64,000 bases of DNA, taken from Notamacropus eugenii. Taxonomy: Eukaryota > Chordata > Mammalia > Diprotodontia > Macropodidae. The DNA is taken from positions 99,685,016 through 99,749,015 of the forward strand of contig NC_092879.1 of the NCBI RefSeq assembly GCF_028372415.1, given 5' to 3'. The notes beneath the pieces were generated by a model, which did not search any database, was not told the origin of the DNA, and was given only the letters and a program-made list of their open reading frames with translations. Each line of letters opens with the position of its first letter. Within the stretch, counting starts at the first letter, position 1. Below, one piece after another: positions 10,301-22,973 of this stretch. The translations under genes were made by a program, and so were the position numbers.

Positions 10301-13300
10301 ACAAGAGTAAACTTTATGTTCTAATGTAAGGAGATGATATATGTGTCATTAAGAATCACAGAGGGAGACAGGGCCTGGGAGTGGTTTTGTTACATTTCGA
10401 TGATCTTAAAAGAAAAAATGGAAAGGGAGGGAAAGAGGACCGGAGGAGGGGTCAGGGGAAGGGAGAGAAAGAATAGGGGAAATTGACTCTCTTAATTGGG
10501 GTCTATACAAATAAGGAGGAAAGGGTGGCATAGAAAGAGGGTGACACTTGCATCTCACCTAAACTAGTCAAAGGAGGGAAGAATACACACATTTGGATAC
10601 AAAAATGCATTGCACTCAACAGGGAAACAGAGGAAAGGGGGAGGGATAACAGGGTGGGTAGACTAGGAAAGGGATTAATTTTAAGGAAAACCCCATCAAA
10701 GAGGGAGCAAGAAACAAAGAGAAAATTAAAAGATTAGGATAGAGGAAACAATGAAAAATTGTAGCTGTAATGTAATGAATTTGCCTACAAAACAGAAAAG
10801 GATAGCAAACTAGATTAGAAAGCAGTATTGAACAATATGTTACTTAAAAGAAATGAAACAGAAAGATGCACGCAGAATTACAATAAGTGGTTGAAGCAAA
10901 ATCTCTTGCACTTCCACTAATGTAAAAATGGCAGGGGTAGTTAATCATAATCTCTGACAAAGCAACAAGTAGAATAGACTTAAAAGAGAAATGGGGAAAT
11001 TACCTTTTGCTGAAAGGTACCACAGACTGAATTAATATCAAGACTAAATTAGATATTATGGCATCTAAATACTTAAATAAGTTAAATGAGTCACAGGGAG
11101 AAATAGTAAAATAATTCAAGATAGACTTGAATAGAATTTGAGAAAAGTTAGATGAGATAGAACTTGAGAGATTATTGAGTGAGACTAGAAGCCCTGCATA
11201 GCACCTTCACAAAAATGGACCCTCCATTAGAACATAAAAACTTTATACATGCAGAAATATTAAATGCCTTTTTTACAGACCACAATGCAATAAAAGTATA
11301 TGCAGTAAAGGAACTCTAATGAAATGATTGAAAATTAATTAGAGACTAAATAATTTATTCCTAAAGAATAGGCAAAAGCAAATCATAGAAACAATTTTAT
11401 TAAAGATAATGACAACATTACTAAGATTTTTGAGATGCAGCTATAGCAACCCATAGAGGAAAATTTATATCCTTAAGCACTTATCAGTAAAAGAGAGAAA
11501 GAACAGGTCAACAAATTGGGCATGCAACTAAAAAAACACAAAAACCCACTAGAAGACCAAATTTTAAAATACTAATTAAACAACAAAATGGAAATCCTGA
11601 AAAATCAATGAGGAGATTAACAAAATTCATAACAAACAAAACAAGACAGAAAAACAAAAAAACCTCCATTAATAAAACCTGAAGCTGGTTGGTTTTTTGG
11701 GGGGAGAGGGATAATAAGGCAGAAACCCTTAGCTTAATTGATTAAAAAAAAAAAGAAAACCACATTACCAATGTAAAAATTGAAAGAGGTGAATTCATAA
11801 CTAATAAAGAAGAAATAAAAGAGAATATTAGGATCTACTTTACCCATTATATACCAATAAAGCTGACAATCTAAATGAAATGGATGAATATAGAACATAA
11901 AATGCCCATATTAACAGAACAGGAAATTGAGAATTTGAATAACCAAATCTTAAAAAAAGAAATTGAACAATCCATAAATTAACTCCTAAAGAGGGGGAAA
12001 AAAACAAGGCCAGGTGGATTTGCAAGCAAGTTCTCAAATATTTAAAGAACAATTAATTCTGATATTACTTAAACTGAAAAAGTAGGAAAAATAAGAGGTT
12101 CTAACAAACTCCTTCTAATATACAAATATGGTTTTGATACCAAAACTAGGGAGAATCAAAGCAGAGAAAGAAAACTGGACCAACATCCCTAATGAATGTT
12201 CATGCAAAAAAAAAAAAAAAAAAAGGAAAGGAGGCTACAGTAGCATTACTGTACCAAAATTATATCTTTGACCAGGATAGATTTATGTCAGGAATACAGG
12301 TTTAGGAAACTATATGCCTAATTGACTATATCAAAAGAACAGCAAAATCATGATTATGTTGACAAAACATAACACCCATTTCTGTTTAGAACAAAACAAC
12401 ACTATAAAGCATAGGAATAAATGGAAATTTCCTTAATATGATAAGTGGTATCTCTAAAACCATGAGTCAGCATAATCTTTAATGGGGATAAACTAGAGGC
12501 CTTTCCAGTAAGATCAGTAGTGAAGCTAGCATGTCTTTTATCACCATTACTATTCAGTATGGTACTAGAATTACTACTTATGGCAGTGAGATAAGAAAAT
12601 GGGAATAAGAATAGGCTTATATAGACTACTAATAAGCAAAGAGCTTTTGGGGGGAAGAGGCAATCAGGGTTAAGTGACTTGCCCAGAGTCACACAGTTGA
12701 ATTTAAACTCAGGACCTCTTGACTCCATTGTATCACCTAGTTGCCTGAAATTATTGCTTTTTAAAGATAATATGAAAGTTTACTTACTGAACCTTAGAAT
12801 CAAGTAAAAAGTTAATTGGAACGAGTATCAACTTCAGCAAAGTTACAGGATATAAAATAAACCCACACAAATCATTAGCATTTTTGTGTTTCTAGAAAAA
12901 TTTGGTAGGAAGAGATAGAGCAAATCCATTCAAAATAACTGCAGAAACTATAAAATATTTGGGAGTCTAACTGCCAAGACACAGACAGGAACTAAACACA
13001 ATTACAGAACATTCGTTACATAATTAAAGGCAAGTCTAAATAATAAGAGCAATATTCATTGATGGTGAGTAGACTGAGCCAATATAATAAAATGACAGTA
13101 CTTCCTACATTAATTTACTTATTTAGTGCCATCTTAATCAAATTACCAGGGCATTACTTTATAGAGCTAGGGGGAAAAATTCCCTTTGGTGGACACACCA
13201 TCAAGAATCTCAAGGGAATTATTGAAAAGTGGGAAGGATGGGGACATAGTAGTACTATGTTTCAAACCATACTACAAAGCAGCAATCATCAAAATAATTT

Positions 13301-14775
13301 GGTACCGGTTAAGAAATAGGTTGATCAGTGGAACAGAATAGGTATACGATATACAGAAGCAAATGAGTGCAGTGCCCTAGTGTTTCATAAACTAAAAGAT
13401 ACTAGCCATTGGGACAAAAAAAAATCACTATTTGACAAAAGCTGTTGGGAAAACTGGAAAGAAATCTAGTAGAAACTAAGTGCACACCAACATCTCATAC
13501 CAAAATAAGCTCCAAAAAGGTACATGACTTAGACATAAAGAGTGACTTCATAAATTAGAGGAGCAAGGAAGAAATTATCTGTTAAACAAGGATAGAGAAG
13601 ATCATAGAAAATAAATTGGACAATTTTGATTACATAAAATTTAAAAGTTTTTGCAAACCAATGCAACTGACATTAGAAAAGAAACAGATAAATGGGGGAG
13701 ATCTTTGCAAAATATTTCTCTGAATGTATTCGGATTTATAAGCATAAGACTAAATCCCCAATTGATAAATGGTCCAAGCATATGAACAGGCAGTTTTCAG
13801 AGAAAGAAATGAAAGCTATTAACAGCCATGTGAAAATGTGCTGAATCACTACTATTTAGTGAAATGCAAAAACAACGCTGAGGTATCACTTCATGTTTAT
13901 CAGATTGTCAAAGTTGATCAAAAAAGGTAAATGACAAATGTTGGAGAGGCTGTGGGAAGACAGGTATATTAATGCACTGTTAGTGGAGCTGTGAACTATG
14001 CCCTCAAAGCTATTAAACTATGCATACCCTTTGATCCAGAAATATCACTACTAGGTCTGTATCCCAAAGAGATCAAAGAAAAAGGGAAAAGATCTATATC
14101 TACAAAAATATTTATAGCAGGCTCTTTTGGTGGTGACAGAATTGAAAATTGAAGGGATGCTCATCAGTCGGGGAATGGTTAAACAAATTATGATATATGA
14201 ATGTGATAGAATACTATTATGCTATAAGAAATGATGATGGGGACAGTTTTAGAGAAACCTGAGAAGAAGGATAAGTTGAGCAGAAGCAGGTGAGCAATTT
14301 ACACAATAACAGTAATATTGTAAAGATAGATAACTTTGAAAGACTTAGAAACTCTGATGAACACAAGGACCAACCACTTCCACAGGGCTCTTGATGACAC
14401 ATGCTTGCCACCTCCTGATAGGGAGATAATCAAGTCAGAGCCAAGATTGAGATTTTTTTTTTGGTCATGTCTATTGTAGGAATTAGTTTTGCTTGATTAC
14501 ACATGTTTGTAATAGGGTTTTGTTTTTCTTACGTTCTCAATGGGGAGAGAGAAAAGATGAATTTTCATTTGAAAGTAAAATTTAATTAAAAAGTAAAAAG
14601 TGCATAGCCCTTTTAAAAGCCCTAGAAAACCAACCAACTAAAAACACCAATTAATGCAAAGTGTTATGGGGTGGGGGGAGGGGAGAGGTGGGGAGAAAAA
14701 TTGGAACTCAAAATTTTGTGAAAATGAATGTTGAAATCTAAAAATAAATAAAACTATAAAAAAATAAAATAAAAT
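10300..14775 (+). repeat. Decayed L1, inter-ORF region to 3' end
   Basis: A plus-strand L1 copy of about 4.5 kb. It begins with material like the region after ORF1 (around 10312-10380) and continues through sequences that would encode reverse transcriptase and the ORF2 C-terminus (for example 13320-14160, including the 'cctttgatccagaaatatca' block). It ends in a G-rich 3' UTR and an A-rich tail around 14735-14775. ORF2 is full of stops and frameshifts. A MIR fragment is nested at 12643-12746, and an A-run lies at 12206-12224. Confidence 0.75.
12643..12746 (-). repeat. MIR-core fragment nested in L1
   Basis: The plus strand reads 'gttaagtgacttgcccagag', 'tcacacagttgaatttaaac', 'tcaggacctcttgactcc', the inverse of the MIR/CORE-SINE central domain. 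L1 sequence continues on both sides, so the SINE inserted later. Confidence 0.75.
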
Positions 14776-16410
14776 ATGAAAAAACATCAATTAAACACCA
14801 AAAAAAGAAGTCTTAAAAACTGAAGAAAAGATTAAAAAAATTAAAAGAGAAAAACCATTGAATTAAGAACCAAAACTAGGAGTTGGGTTTTTATTTTGAG
14901 AAAAGTAAATTAGCCATTAATCAATTTATTTTTTAAAAAGAGGAAAACTTAATTACCAGTATCAAAAATGAAAGGAAGATTCACAACAAGTGAAGAAGAA
15001 AGAAAATTATTAGGAGCTATTTGCCCAACAATATGCCAGTAAAACTGATAAATGAAATGGATAAGTATTTATAAAAATAGAAAATATCTAAATTAATAGA
15101 ACACATAAAAAGAAATTGAACAAGTCATTAACAAACTCCCAAAGGAACAAAAAGGACCAATTAGATTTTTACACAAATTCTATCAAATATTAAAAAGATG
15201 AATTTCACTATTAAATAACCTGTTTACAAAAATAGGTAAAGATGGTATCCTACGAAATCCCTTCTATGATAAAAATTTGATATTGGATTCTAAACTAGGC
15301 AGAAACAGGATGGGAAAATAAAATCAATGTATATTGATAAGAAAAATTTTAAATGCAATATTTGTGAAGGGGCTACAGCAACATATCAAAAGGTTTGTAC
15401 ACTATAACCAGGTCAAATTTATATTAGGAATACAGAGTTAGTTCACTATTTGGAAAATTACAAACATAATAAATGATATTAATAATGATTTTTAAAGTCA
15501 TGATTGTATCAGTAAATGTATAAAACTTTGCAAAATACACCTATTTTTAAATGTTTTAGAAAAATGCACTAGAAAATGAGGAAAATGAACCTTTCCCTAA
15601 TATGGTAAGTAGTATCTCTCTAAAAATAAGACCCAACATTATATGTGAAGATCAAGGAGCCTTTCTGGTGAGATCAGTAGGGGAGCAAGGATTTCCATTA
15701 TCACCAATATTGTTTGACATAGTGCCATATATGTTAGGGAAAGCAATAAAATAAGGAAAAGTAATGAGAATAAGAATAGGCAAAGAAAAAATAAGATTTT
15801 TTTGCAGATGTTATGATGATTTGTTTAGAGAATATTGGAGAATCAATTAAAAATTAAAATAAAACAACTTCAGCAAAATTTTAGGATACAAAATAAACCC
15901 ACATAAACCTCTTCATTTCTGTATACTAGCAACAAAATTCAGCAGCAAAAGATGGAGACATTCCATTTAAAATAACATATAAAATACTTGGGAGTTTGCC
16001 TATCTATACTCATTTAAGGACCATATGAATACAAATATAAAGTACTTTTTATAAAGTAAAGACAGGTCTAAATAAGTGATGAAATATTAATTGCCCATGA
16101 ATAGGACAAACCAACAAAATTTAAAATATTACTTTAACTACCTAAGTTAATTTACTTTTTTAGTGCCATTCCAATAAGAGTAGTGAATAATTACTTTATA
16201 GAGCTAGAAAAAAAATAACACATTTCATTTGGAATAAGAAAAAGTAGAGGATCTCATGGGAAATAATGAAAAGAGGTGGGAAGGAAGGACACCTAACAAT
16301 TTTAGATCTCAAAATATACTAAAAAGTAGTCATCATCAACATGGTTTGAAACTGGCTAAAAATAAAGAGATAGATCAGGGAACAGAATAGGTACACACCA
16401 TATCAAAGGA
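14776..16410 (+). repeat. Second decayed L1 copy, ORF2 middle part
   Basis: It repeats the L1 series of the previous copy, from 'aaactgataaatgaaatgg' to 'gaacagaataggtacacacc'; compare 11870 and 13330 in the first copy. It is truncated at both ends and strongly mutated. It directly abuts the A-rich tail of the previous copy. Confidence 0.7.
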
Positions 16411-16429
16411 CGTTAACATGTGCTTTATT

Positions 16430-16690
16430 TTTAAGTAATTTTTTAGTAACGTCCTTTATTTATTTTACATGGCCAAATAATCTCCCCAGGATCCTTCCCA
16501 TCAGCCATCTCGTATGGTAAAGAATATTTTTAAAGGAAAAGAAAGCATCAATACAACTGATCAATTCGTTTCAAAATCCTGAAAATATGTGTAACGCCCC
16601 ATCCCCTGGCCTTCTCACCTCTGCCAAGGAGCGAGCTGGAAGTGTCTTCTCATAGTTCTTCCTGCGAAGGGCTTTCAGTGCTGGAGGATC
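16430..16690. repeat. Unclassified interspersed repeat, copy 2
   Basis: Matches 690-960 in order, in the same orientation, with a longer left part ('tttattttacatggccaaat'). The 82-codon plus-strand frame that begins at 16642 starts inside this repeat and shows no recognisable domain, so it is not called as a gene. Confidence 0.4.
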
Positions 16691-17929
16691 AAAAATTTGA
16701 TATCCAAGTAAGCAAAGCCATCCTCAGGCTACTCAAGGATAAAAATGGAACGAGGGCCACTAACAAAAGAGGAACATGGGAAAGATTTGCAAAAACCATT
16801 TCAACAAACTTTTATCCATTCAGGATGGTGGAAGCACCGCACTTGGACCCTAACATTTTCATTCTTTGTGGTGCTCATAGAAGAGCTTAAAGTGACCATC
16901 AAGTCAGCCAGTTAACAAGCATTACTGAGCTGTAACTGGGACTCTCTGGGAGAGACTTGCAAAACGACTTTGGAAGAAGACCAGTCCCAACTCCTTCCCT
17001 CATGCAGGTACTCACTGACACCCCAATATTCTCTCCAGGACAGTTTTTCACTTGAGCATAGGGAAGTGACTTCCAGTCGACCCCAAGTTTCTAATCCACA
17101 TGTGGAGAGTCCCACATAATCTGGGATTGCAGTGGGGACAATTTCCTGGGATGAGAAGCTTGATTTTCATTTCTTTCAGTTACTCAGATATTAAAAGCAC
17201 TCTGTGAGTGAAGGTCCAGAAAGGAGAGGGGAATAGTGGAAAAGGGAGGAGAGAAGTGCCTCCATCCCAACAAGATCCAGAGTCAGTTTGCTGGCACCAA
17301 ACCAAGTCATGACTTGACTTCTCACCTGCCTGTGAGGGGATGACTTCTAATTGATCTCCAATCCTAGATCCCATTGAGAAGAGCTCCATATGGCCAGGGA
17401 AATTCTGGCAGGCCCAGGTTTCCTTACAACACAGGAAGCTGATTTTCTTTTTCTTTTTTCTATATTGTGTATGAGTTGAGGAAAGCTAGTACAAGCACCT
17501 AGGCAGGGATTTGTTGAGTACTAAGCAAGTAGTTATTTTTGGTAATCTTTGTGAGATCCTTCTTGTCGAATCTGCATGGTTTTGTATTTAGGAAAAATTG
17601 TAATTTTTCTTCCATACATGTAGAATTATATATGATCATGCCACATTGTGAAAGGAGTATCCATATGCTTCCCCAGCACCCCAGATGACTGCTCCAGACT
17701 GGAGATGTGAACCATGTGTTCAAAGCACACCCTGGCTGATTTGCTGAGGATGACAAAATTTTCAAATGAGGGGAGAGTATAATGGGAGACTAGTCACTGA
17801 TTTTAGTCCTCATGAGCATTAACTGAGTGCTACTGATGCAATTCTTCATGTGGAATAGTCTGGGGAGTTTGCTTCCTGGATAGTCATAATAACATGTAAT
17901 AGAAATGCCCAAGAGAGATATTGGAGCTT
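16691..17929. other. Unassigned sequence with a weak internal duplication
   Basis: No gene was found. 17040-17115 and 17325-17395 share an ordered set of short matches (a 'gtgacttccagtcgacccc' block against 'gatgacttctaattgatctcc', followed by similar tails), suggesting an old duplicated unit of about 285 bp. Confidence 0.3.
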
Positions 17930-18780
17930 TCTGTGATTCAATTTATTTCATTCATTTCAATGATTTAAAATCTATAACCATGTAGTGAATAGCTATGTTC
18001 CTGTTTGATTGGCTGTGGGAGCATAGCTCAAACCGGGGGATTGCTCCCCTTTATATCCTACAGCACAATAAAGTTCCATTGTATTCATGGACCACCATTT
18101 GTTTAGCCATTGCCCAATCTATGGGCATCTACTTTGTTTTCAGTTCTGTGCTACCACAGAAAGTGCTGCTATTGATATTTTGGCATATATGGGACCTTTC
18201 TTTTTGTCAGTGACCTCCTTAGGGGATATATCTAGGGGTGGGAATCTCTAAGTCAAAGAGAATGATGATTTTACCCTTTTTATTTGCCTGCATCCAAATT
18301 GCTTTCCACAATGGTTGTGCTAATTCACAGCTCTACCAACAATGCGCAGTCCTTCCATCACTGACTATTCCCATCTTTGATCAGTTTTTTCATCTTTTGG
18401 TTGTTCTGATTTGCATTTCTCCTATTAGTCATTTGAAATATTGTTTCTTACGTTATTAGTACTTTGCAATTCTTCCTTCAGAAGTTATTTGTTCATGTTC
18501 TTTTGCCACTTTTCTATTGAGAAATGGCCTTTCATCAAATATATTTCTGCACATCGTATGTCTTTTGGTTATCTACATATCTGAGAAATTTGTCGTGATA
18601 TTTTTTCCCTATTCAATCTTTAACATTTGGGTCATGTATCCATTTAAAATTTATTATGGAACATGGTATAAGAGGATGGCTTAAGTCTAATTTCTGCTTG
18701 TCTGTTTTCAAGTTTTCTCGGCAGTGCTTAGATTTCTTATGTTTTGGGGTTTATCAAATACTGAATTATTGGGTTCCACT
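17930..18780 (-). repeat. L1 3' region (ORF2 C-terminal part), decayed
   Basis: The series of blocks 'gttccattgtattcatgg', 'ttgtttagccattgcccaat', 'aaattgctttccacaatggt' and 'tttgcatttctcctattagt' parallels 33830-34230 and 1370-1760, so this is another minus-strand L1 end from a more diverged subfamily. Confidence 0.7.
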
Positions 18781-18807
18781 GTTTTGGATCCCTCCTCATT
18801 AGAGTGG

Positions 18808-18895
18808 TAGGTAGGAAGCATTAATTAAGGTGTCACCATGAGCTGGACACTGTGCTAATACAGCTAAAATGAAGCTTCCTACTCCCAAGGAGTTT
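18808..18895 (-). repeat. L2 3'-end relic
   Basis: 'aagcattaattaaggtgtc', 'ggacactgtgctaataca' and 'ctcccaaggagtt' follow the inverse of the L2 terminal sequence. Short and worn. Confidence 0.45.
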
Positions 18896-18952
18896 GGGTA
18901 GTTCATCAGCTGGTTGTCTGGACAGGCAATTATCAATCAAAAGAAATGGTTG

Positions 18953-20542
18953 GAAGGCAGAGCCAAAATGGTAGATTAGCAGCCAGAAGTACAGAGAACT
19001 TCTTTGCAAAACTCCTGCAAACAGATCTAGAAAATGCACCAGTTTCTTGTTCAGGAAATCTAAGTCAAAATCACAGTAAGTTATTTTTTCAGGCTAAGTC
19101 TACATAGGGAGATAGACAGAGAAGCTTGTAGATGCTGCAGATGGAGTCTATCCCCAAGTGTACATGTTCTCTACAATAGAAGGAGACTCTTGCACCAAGG
19201 CAATGCTGAATCCCAGACCTACACGGGGCTATCCCAGCCTTATGAAGGGTGAGGGAACAGATGTCAGCTGGCAGCTTTGTCATCGACTATCCAGTTCTGG
19301 GTTACACATTCAGGATACAGCTTGCCTTCTCAATGGGTGGGGGAAGGCTTGGAGGGAGGGAGAGAATTGGAACTGAAAGTAGAAATTGAAAAAAAAACCC
19401 AGGACAGACAGAGGAAGAGACCTGTGCCCAGGGGTGACAGTTGAGGATGATGATTAGTCCCAGACCCTAGTCTGGGTATTCAAAGTAAAGCAAGTTCAGA
19501 AACAAGCAACAGCTGTGTGACTCAGACCTTAGGAGGGGAGAGGGCTCTCAGTTCCAGCTTCTGCCCAATCTGAAGTCTGCAGAAGAATAACCAGGGCAGG
19601 AATCCTAGACCAAATCTGAAAGCCTGAGTTCTGAACAGCAGAGCTTTGCAACTGGTTGAAAGGGTCAGAGGCCAACAGCAGAGTACTGTTGTTCAGGCCC
19701 AGACCCAGGTCAGGAACTTCCAACTCAAACCAGAGGAGTAGTGATCAGATTTTGCCCTGTTTCTGATGACTTTGGGAACTGTATAGCTTGCAAATCCCCT
19801 ACCTGAGCTATCCCTGAGAGTCTGAAGTAACATAACACTCAGTAGTCCAAGAAAATAGCAATGGAACCAGACTTTTCTTCCAGAAATGCACAGCTTGGCC
19901 CTAACATAAAGTCTGAAGACAAAAAAATAGGAGAAGGGGAGGAGGTGTAGCTTTAGAGAGACATTAGTCCCATACAAAACAAGGATGCACAAAAATATTT
20001 ATAGTTCTTTTTGAGGTGGCAAAGAATGAGAATCTTGACTGGGTGCCCATAAATCAGGAAATGGAAGAACAAATATGTTGAAATTCTATTGTGCCATTAG
20101 AAATGATGAAGAAGATGATTTTACCTGGGGAAAACTCAGACGAACTTGTATGAACGGACTCAGAGTGAAATGAACAGAATCAGGACAACAGTTTATACAA
20201 TGACCACAACATTATGAAAATGAGCAGCTTTGAAAAACTTCAGAACTCTCATCACAGCAATAATGATCCACCACAATTTCAAAGGATCAATGATGAAACA
20301 AGAGGTGAAGGACTCAGAGTGCAGAATGAGACATACATGTGTGTGTTTGTGTGCATGGATACATATGTATTTGTATTTATATGTATTCTTGCTTTGAAAC
20401 ATGGCCAATGAGGAAATTTGTTTTGCTTAAATATGTGTTTGTAGTGATTTTTTTCTTTTACTCTTAATTCCAGGGGATGGAGCGAGAGGGAAAAAGGGTA
20501 GATTTTGTGTAGTGAAAAAAATAAAATTCAACTCACAATAAG
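18953..20542 (+). mobile_element. Internally deleted L1: 5' UTR joined to ORF2 end and 3' UTR
   Basis: The 5' end reads GGCAGAGCCAAAATGGTAGA (18957-18976), the typical start of the L1/HAL1 5' UTR here (compare 39261). About 1 kb of 5' UTR-like sequence follows. From about 19990 on, the sequence is the extreme end of L1 ORF2 plus 3' UTR ('gcacaaaaatatttatag' and the series also seen at 14110-14560). ORF1 and nearly all of ORF2 are missing. Flanks AAGAAATGGTTG (18941-18952) and AAGAAATTGCTG (20543-20554) match at 10 of 12 positions and fit a target-site duplication, so it inserted as a 1.6-kb unit. Confidence 0.65.
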
Positions 20543-20689
20543 AAGAAATTGCTGCAGGGCAAAGGTTAGGATCAGAGTTAGGTAACAAGATTACTTTTAG
20601 GGAGGCAGAGAAGGATGAAAGCATCATGATACGGTGGTCTGAATCAGGTACTCAGAAATCAGACAAAGACTGCAGGGCAGACCATATTC

Positions 20690-20869
20690 ATTCACTCAGT
20701 CAAGAAAGATATACACAGAATAAGTAAGAAATAGTTGGAGAGACTAAAAGTCCAGACAATGAGGAATAGAACTGAGACTGAAAGGAGCAGGCCCAGGATC
20801 CCTCATGATGTGGTATGCTGGGATCATTCATTAGAAGAGAGGGCCACAGGGCAGGGACATCTTGAGGGT
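20690..20869. repeat. Degenerate ~150-bp tandem repeat, left part
   Basis: Holds a unit with 'agtccagacaatgaggaat' (20750), 'cattagaagagagggccac' and 'gggacatcttgagggtgaca'. The series resumes at 23835 after the HAL1 insertion. 20555-20689 looks like the same type of sequence. Confidence 0.5.
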
Positions 20870-20884
20870 GACAAGGCTTCTTTT
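20870..20884. repeat. Target-site duplication, left copy (15 bp)
   Basis: GACAAGGCTTCTTTT, identical to 23820-23834, brackets the HAL1 element. This copy adjoins the element's poly(A) tail (poly(T) on this strand), as expected after target-primed reverse transcription. Confidence 0.9.
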
Positions 20885-22073
20885 TTTTTTTTTTTTTTAT
20901 TAAATTTATTTATTTAACTTTTAACATTCATTTTAACAAAATTTTGGGTTACAAATTTTCTCCCCTTTTATCCCCTCCCCCCCCAAACACCAAGCATTCT
21001 AATTGCCCCTATGACCAATCTGCTCTCTCTTCTATCATCCCTCTCTGCCCTTGTCTCCATCTTCTCTTTTGTCCTGTAGGGGCAGATAGCTTTCTATACC
21101 CCTTTACCTGTTTTTCTTATTTCCTAGTGGCAAGAACATTACTCGACAGTTGATCCTAACACTTTGAGTTCCAACTTCTCTTCCTCCCTCCCTCCCCACC
21201 CCTTCCCTTTGGAAGGCAAGCAATTCAATATAGGCCATATCTGTGTAGTTTTGCAAATGACTTCCATAATAGTTGTGTTGTATAGGACTAACTGTATTTC
21301 CCTCCATCCTATCCTGTCCCCCATTACTTCTATTCTCTTTTGATCCTATCCCTCCCCATGAGTGTCGACCTCGAATTGCACTCTCCTCCTCATGCCCTCC
21401 CTTCTATCATCCCCCCCACCCTGCTTGTCCCCTTGTCCCCCACTTTCCTGTATTGTGAGATAGGTTTTCCTACCAAAATGAGTGTGCACTTTATTCTTTT
21501 CTTTAGTGGAATGTGATGAGAGTAGACTTCATGTTTTTCTCTCACCTCCCCTCTTTATCCCTCCACTAATGAGTCTTTTGATTGCCTCTTTTATGAGAGA
21601 TAATTTGCCCCATTCAATTTCTCCCTTTCTCTTCCCAATATATTTCTCTCTCACTGCTTGATTTCATTTTGTTTTAAAGATATGATCCCATCCTATTCAA
21701 TTCACTCTGTGCACTCTGTCTCTATGTAAGTGAGCGTGTGTGCATGTGTAATCCCACCCAGTACCCAGATACTGAAATGTTTCAAGAGTTACAAATATTG
21801 TCTTTCCATGTAAGAATGTAAAGAGTTCAGCTTTAGTAAGTCCCTTATGACTTCACTTTGCTGTTCACCTTCTCATGGTTCTCTTCATTCTTGTGTTTGA
21901 AAGTCAAATTTTCTTTTCAGCTCTGGTCTTTTCATCAAGAATACTTGAAAATCCTCTATTTCATTGAAAGACCATTTTTTCCCCTGAAGTATTATAGTCA
22001 GTTTTGCTGGGTAGGTGATTCTTGGTTTTAGTCCTAGTTCCTTTGACTTCTGGAATATACTGTTCCATGCCCT

Positions 22074-22973
22074 TCAATCCCTTAATGTAGAGGCTGCTAG
22101 ATCTTGTGTTATCCTGATTGTATTTCCACAATACTTGAATTGTTTCTTTCTAGCTGCCTGCAGTATTTTCTCCTTGACCTGGGAACTCTGGAATTTGGCC
22201 ACAATGTTCCTAGGAGTTTCTCTTTTTGGATCTCTTTCAGGCGGTGTTCTGTGGATTCCTTGAATATTTATTTTGCCCTCTGGTTCTAGAATCTCAGGGC
22301 AGTTTTCCTTGATAATTTCATGAAAGATGATGTCTAGGCTCTTCTTTTGATCATGGCTTTCAGGTAGTCCCATAATTTTTAAATTGTCTCTCCTGGATCT
22401 ATTTTCCAGGTCTGTTGTTTTTCCAATGAGATATTTCACATTATCTTCCATTTTTCCATTCTTCTCTCTTTGTTCTGTGATTTCTTGGTTTTGCATAAAG
22501 TCATTAGCCTCCATCTGTGCCATTCTAATTTTGAAAGAACTATTTTCTTCAGTGAGCTTTTGAATCTCCTTTTCCATTTGGCTAATTCTGCTTTTGAAAG
22601 CATTCTTCTCCTCATTGGCTTTTTGAACCTCTTTTGCCAATTGAGTTAGGCTAGTTTTCAAGGTGTTAATTTCTTCAACATTTTTTTGGGTCTCCCTTAG
22701 CAGGGAGCTGATCTGCTGTTCATGCTTTGACTTCATGTCTCTCATTTCTCTTCCCAGCTTTTCCTCCACCTCTCTAACTTGATTTTCAAAATTCTTTTTG
22801 AGCTCTTCCATGGCCTGAGCCCATTGGGTGGGCTGGGACACAGAAGCCTTGATTTCTGTGTCTTTGCCTGATGGTAAGCATTGTTCTTCCTCATCAGAAA
22901 GGAAGGGAGGAAATGCCTGTTCGCCAAGAAAGTAACCTTCTATAGTCTTATTTCTTTTCCCTTTTCTGGGCAT
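22074..22973 (-). CDS. HAL1/L1 ORF1 protein, C-terminally shortened
   Basis: 299 residues and a stop. ORF1p of L1 elements is a trimeric RNA-binding chaperone that coats the element's RNA in cytoplasmic particles. Visible parts: a basic start (MPRKGKRNK), an acidic stretch (SDEEE, about 26-30), a long coiled coil (about 50-190) rich in E/K/L heptads, then the RRM-type core marked by RRDNLKIMGLPES (about 194-206), and the start of the C-terminal domain with TPRNIVAKF (about 253-261). The reading stops at DLAASTLRD, where the plus-strand HAL1 copy has CGA (40728-40730) and this one TGA (22074-22076). Homologous coding-like sequence continues for some 40 more codons, so the end of the C-terminal domain is lost. 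This is transposon protein, not a host gene. The start is the first ATG of the frame and matches the other copies. Confidence 0.75.
   Translation of the reverse strand: MPRKGKRNKTIEGYFLGEQAFPPFLSDEEEQCLPSGKDTEIKASVSQPTQWAQAMEELKKNFENQVREVEEKLGREMRDMKSKHEQQISSLLRETQKNVEEINTLKTSLTQLAKEVQKANEEKNAFKSRISQMEKEIQKLTEENSSFKIRMAQMEANDFMQNQEITEQREKNGKMEDNVKYLIGKTTDLENRSRRDNLKIMGLPESHDQKKSLDIIFHEIIKENCPEILEPEGKINIQGIHRTPPERDPKRETPRNIVAKFQSSQVKEKILQAARKKQFKYCGNTIRITQDLAASTLRD

Noticed and set aside
16642-16890. 82-codon plus-strand frame
   Set aside because: It begins inside an interspersed repeat, has no recognisable domain or splice context, and is of chance length.
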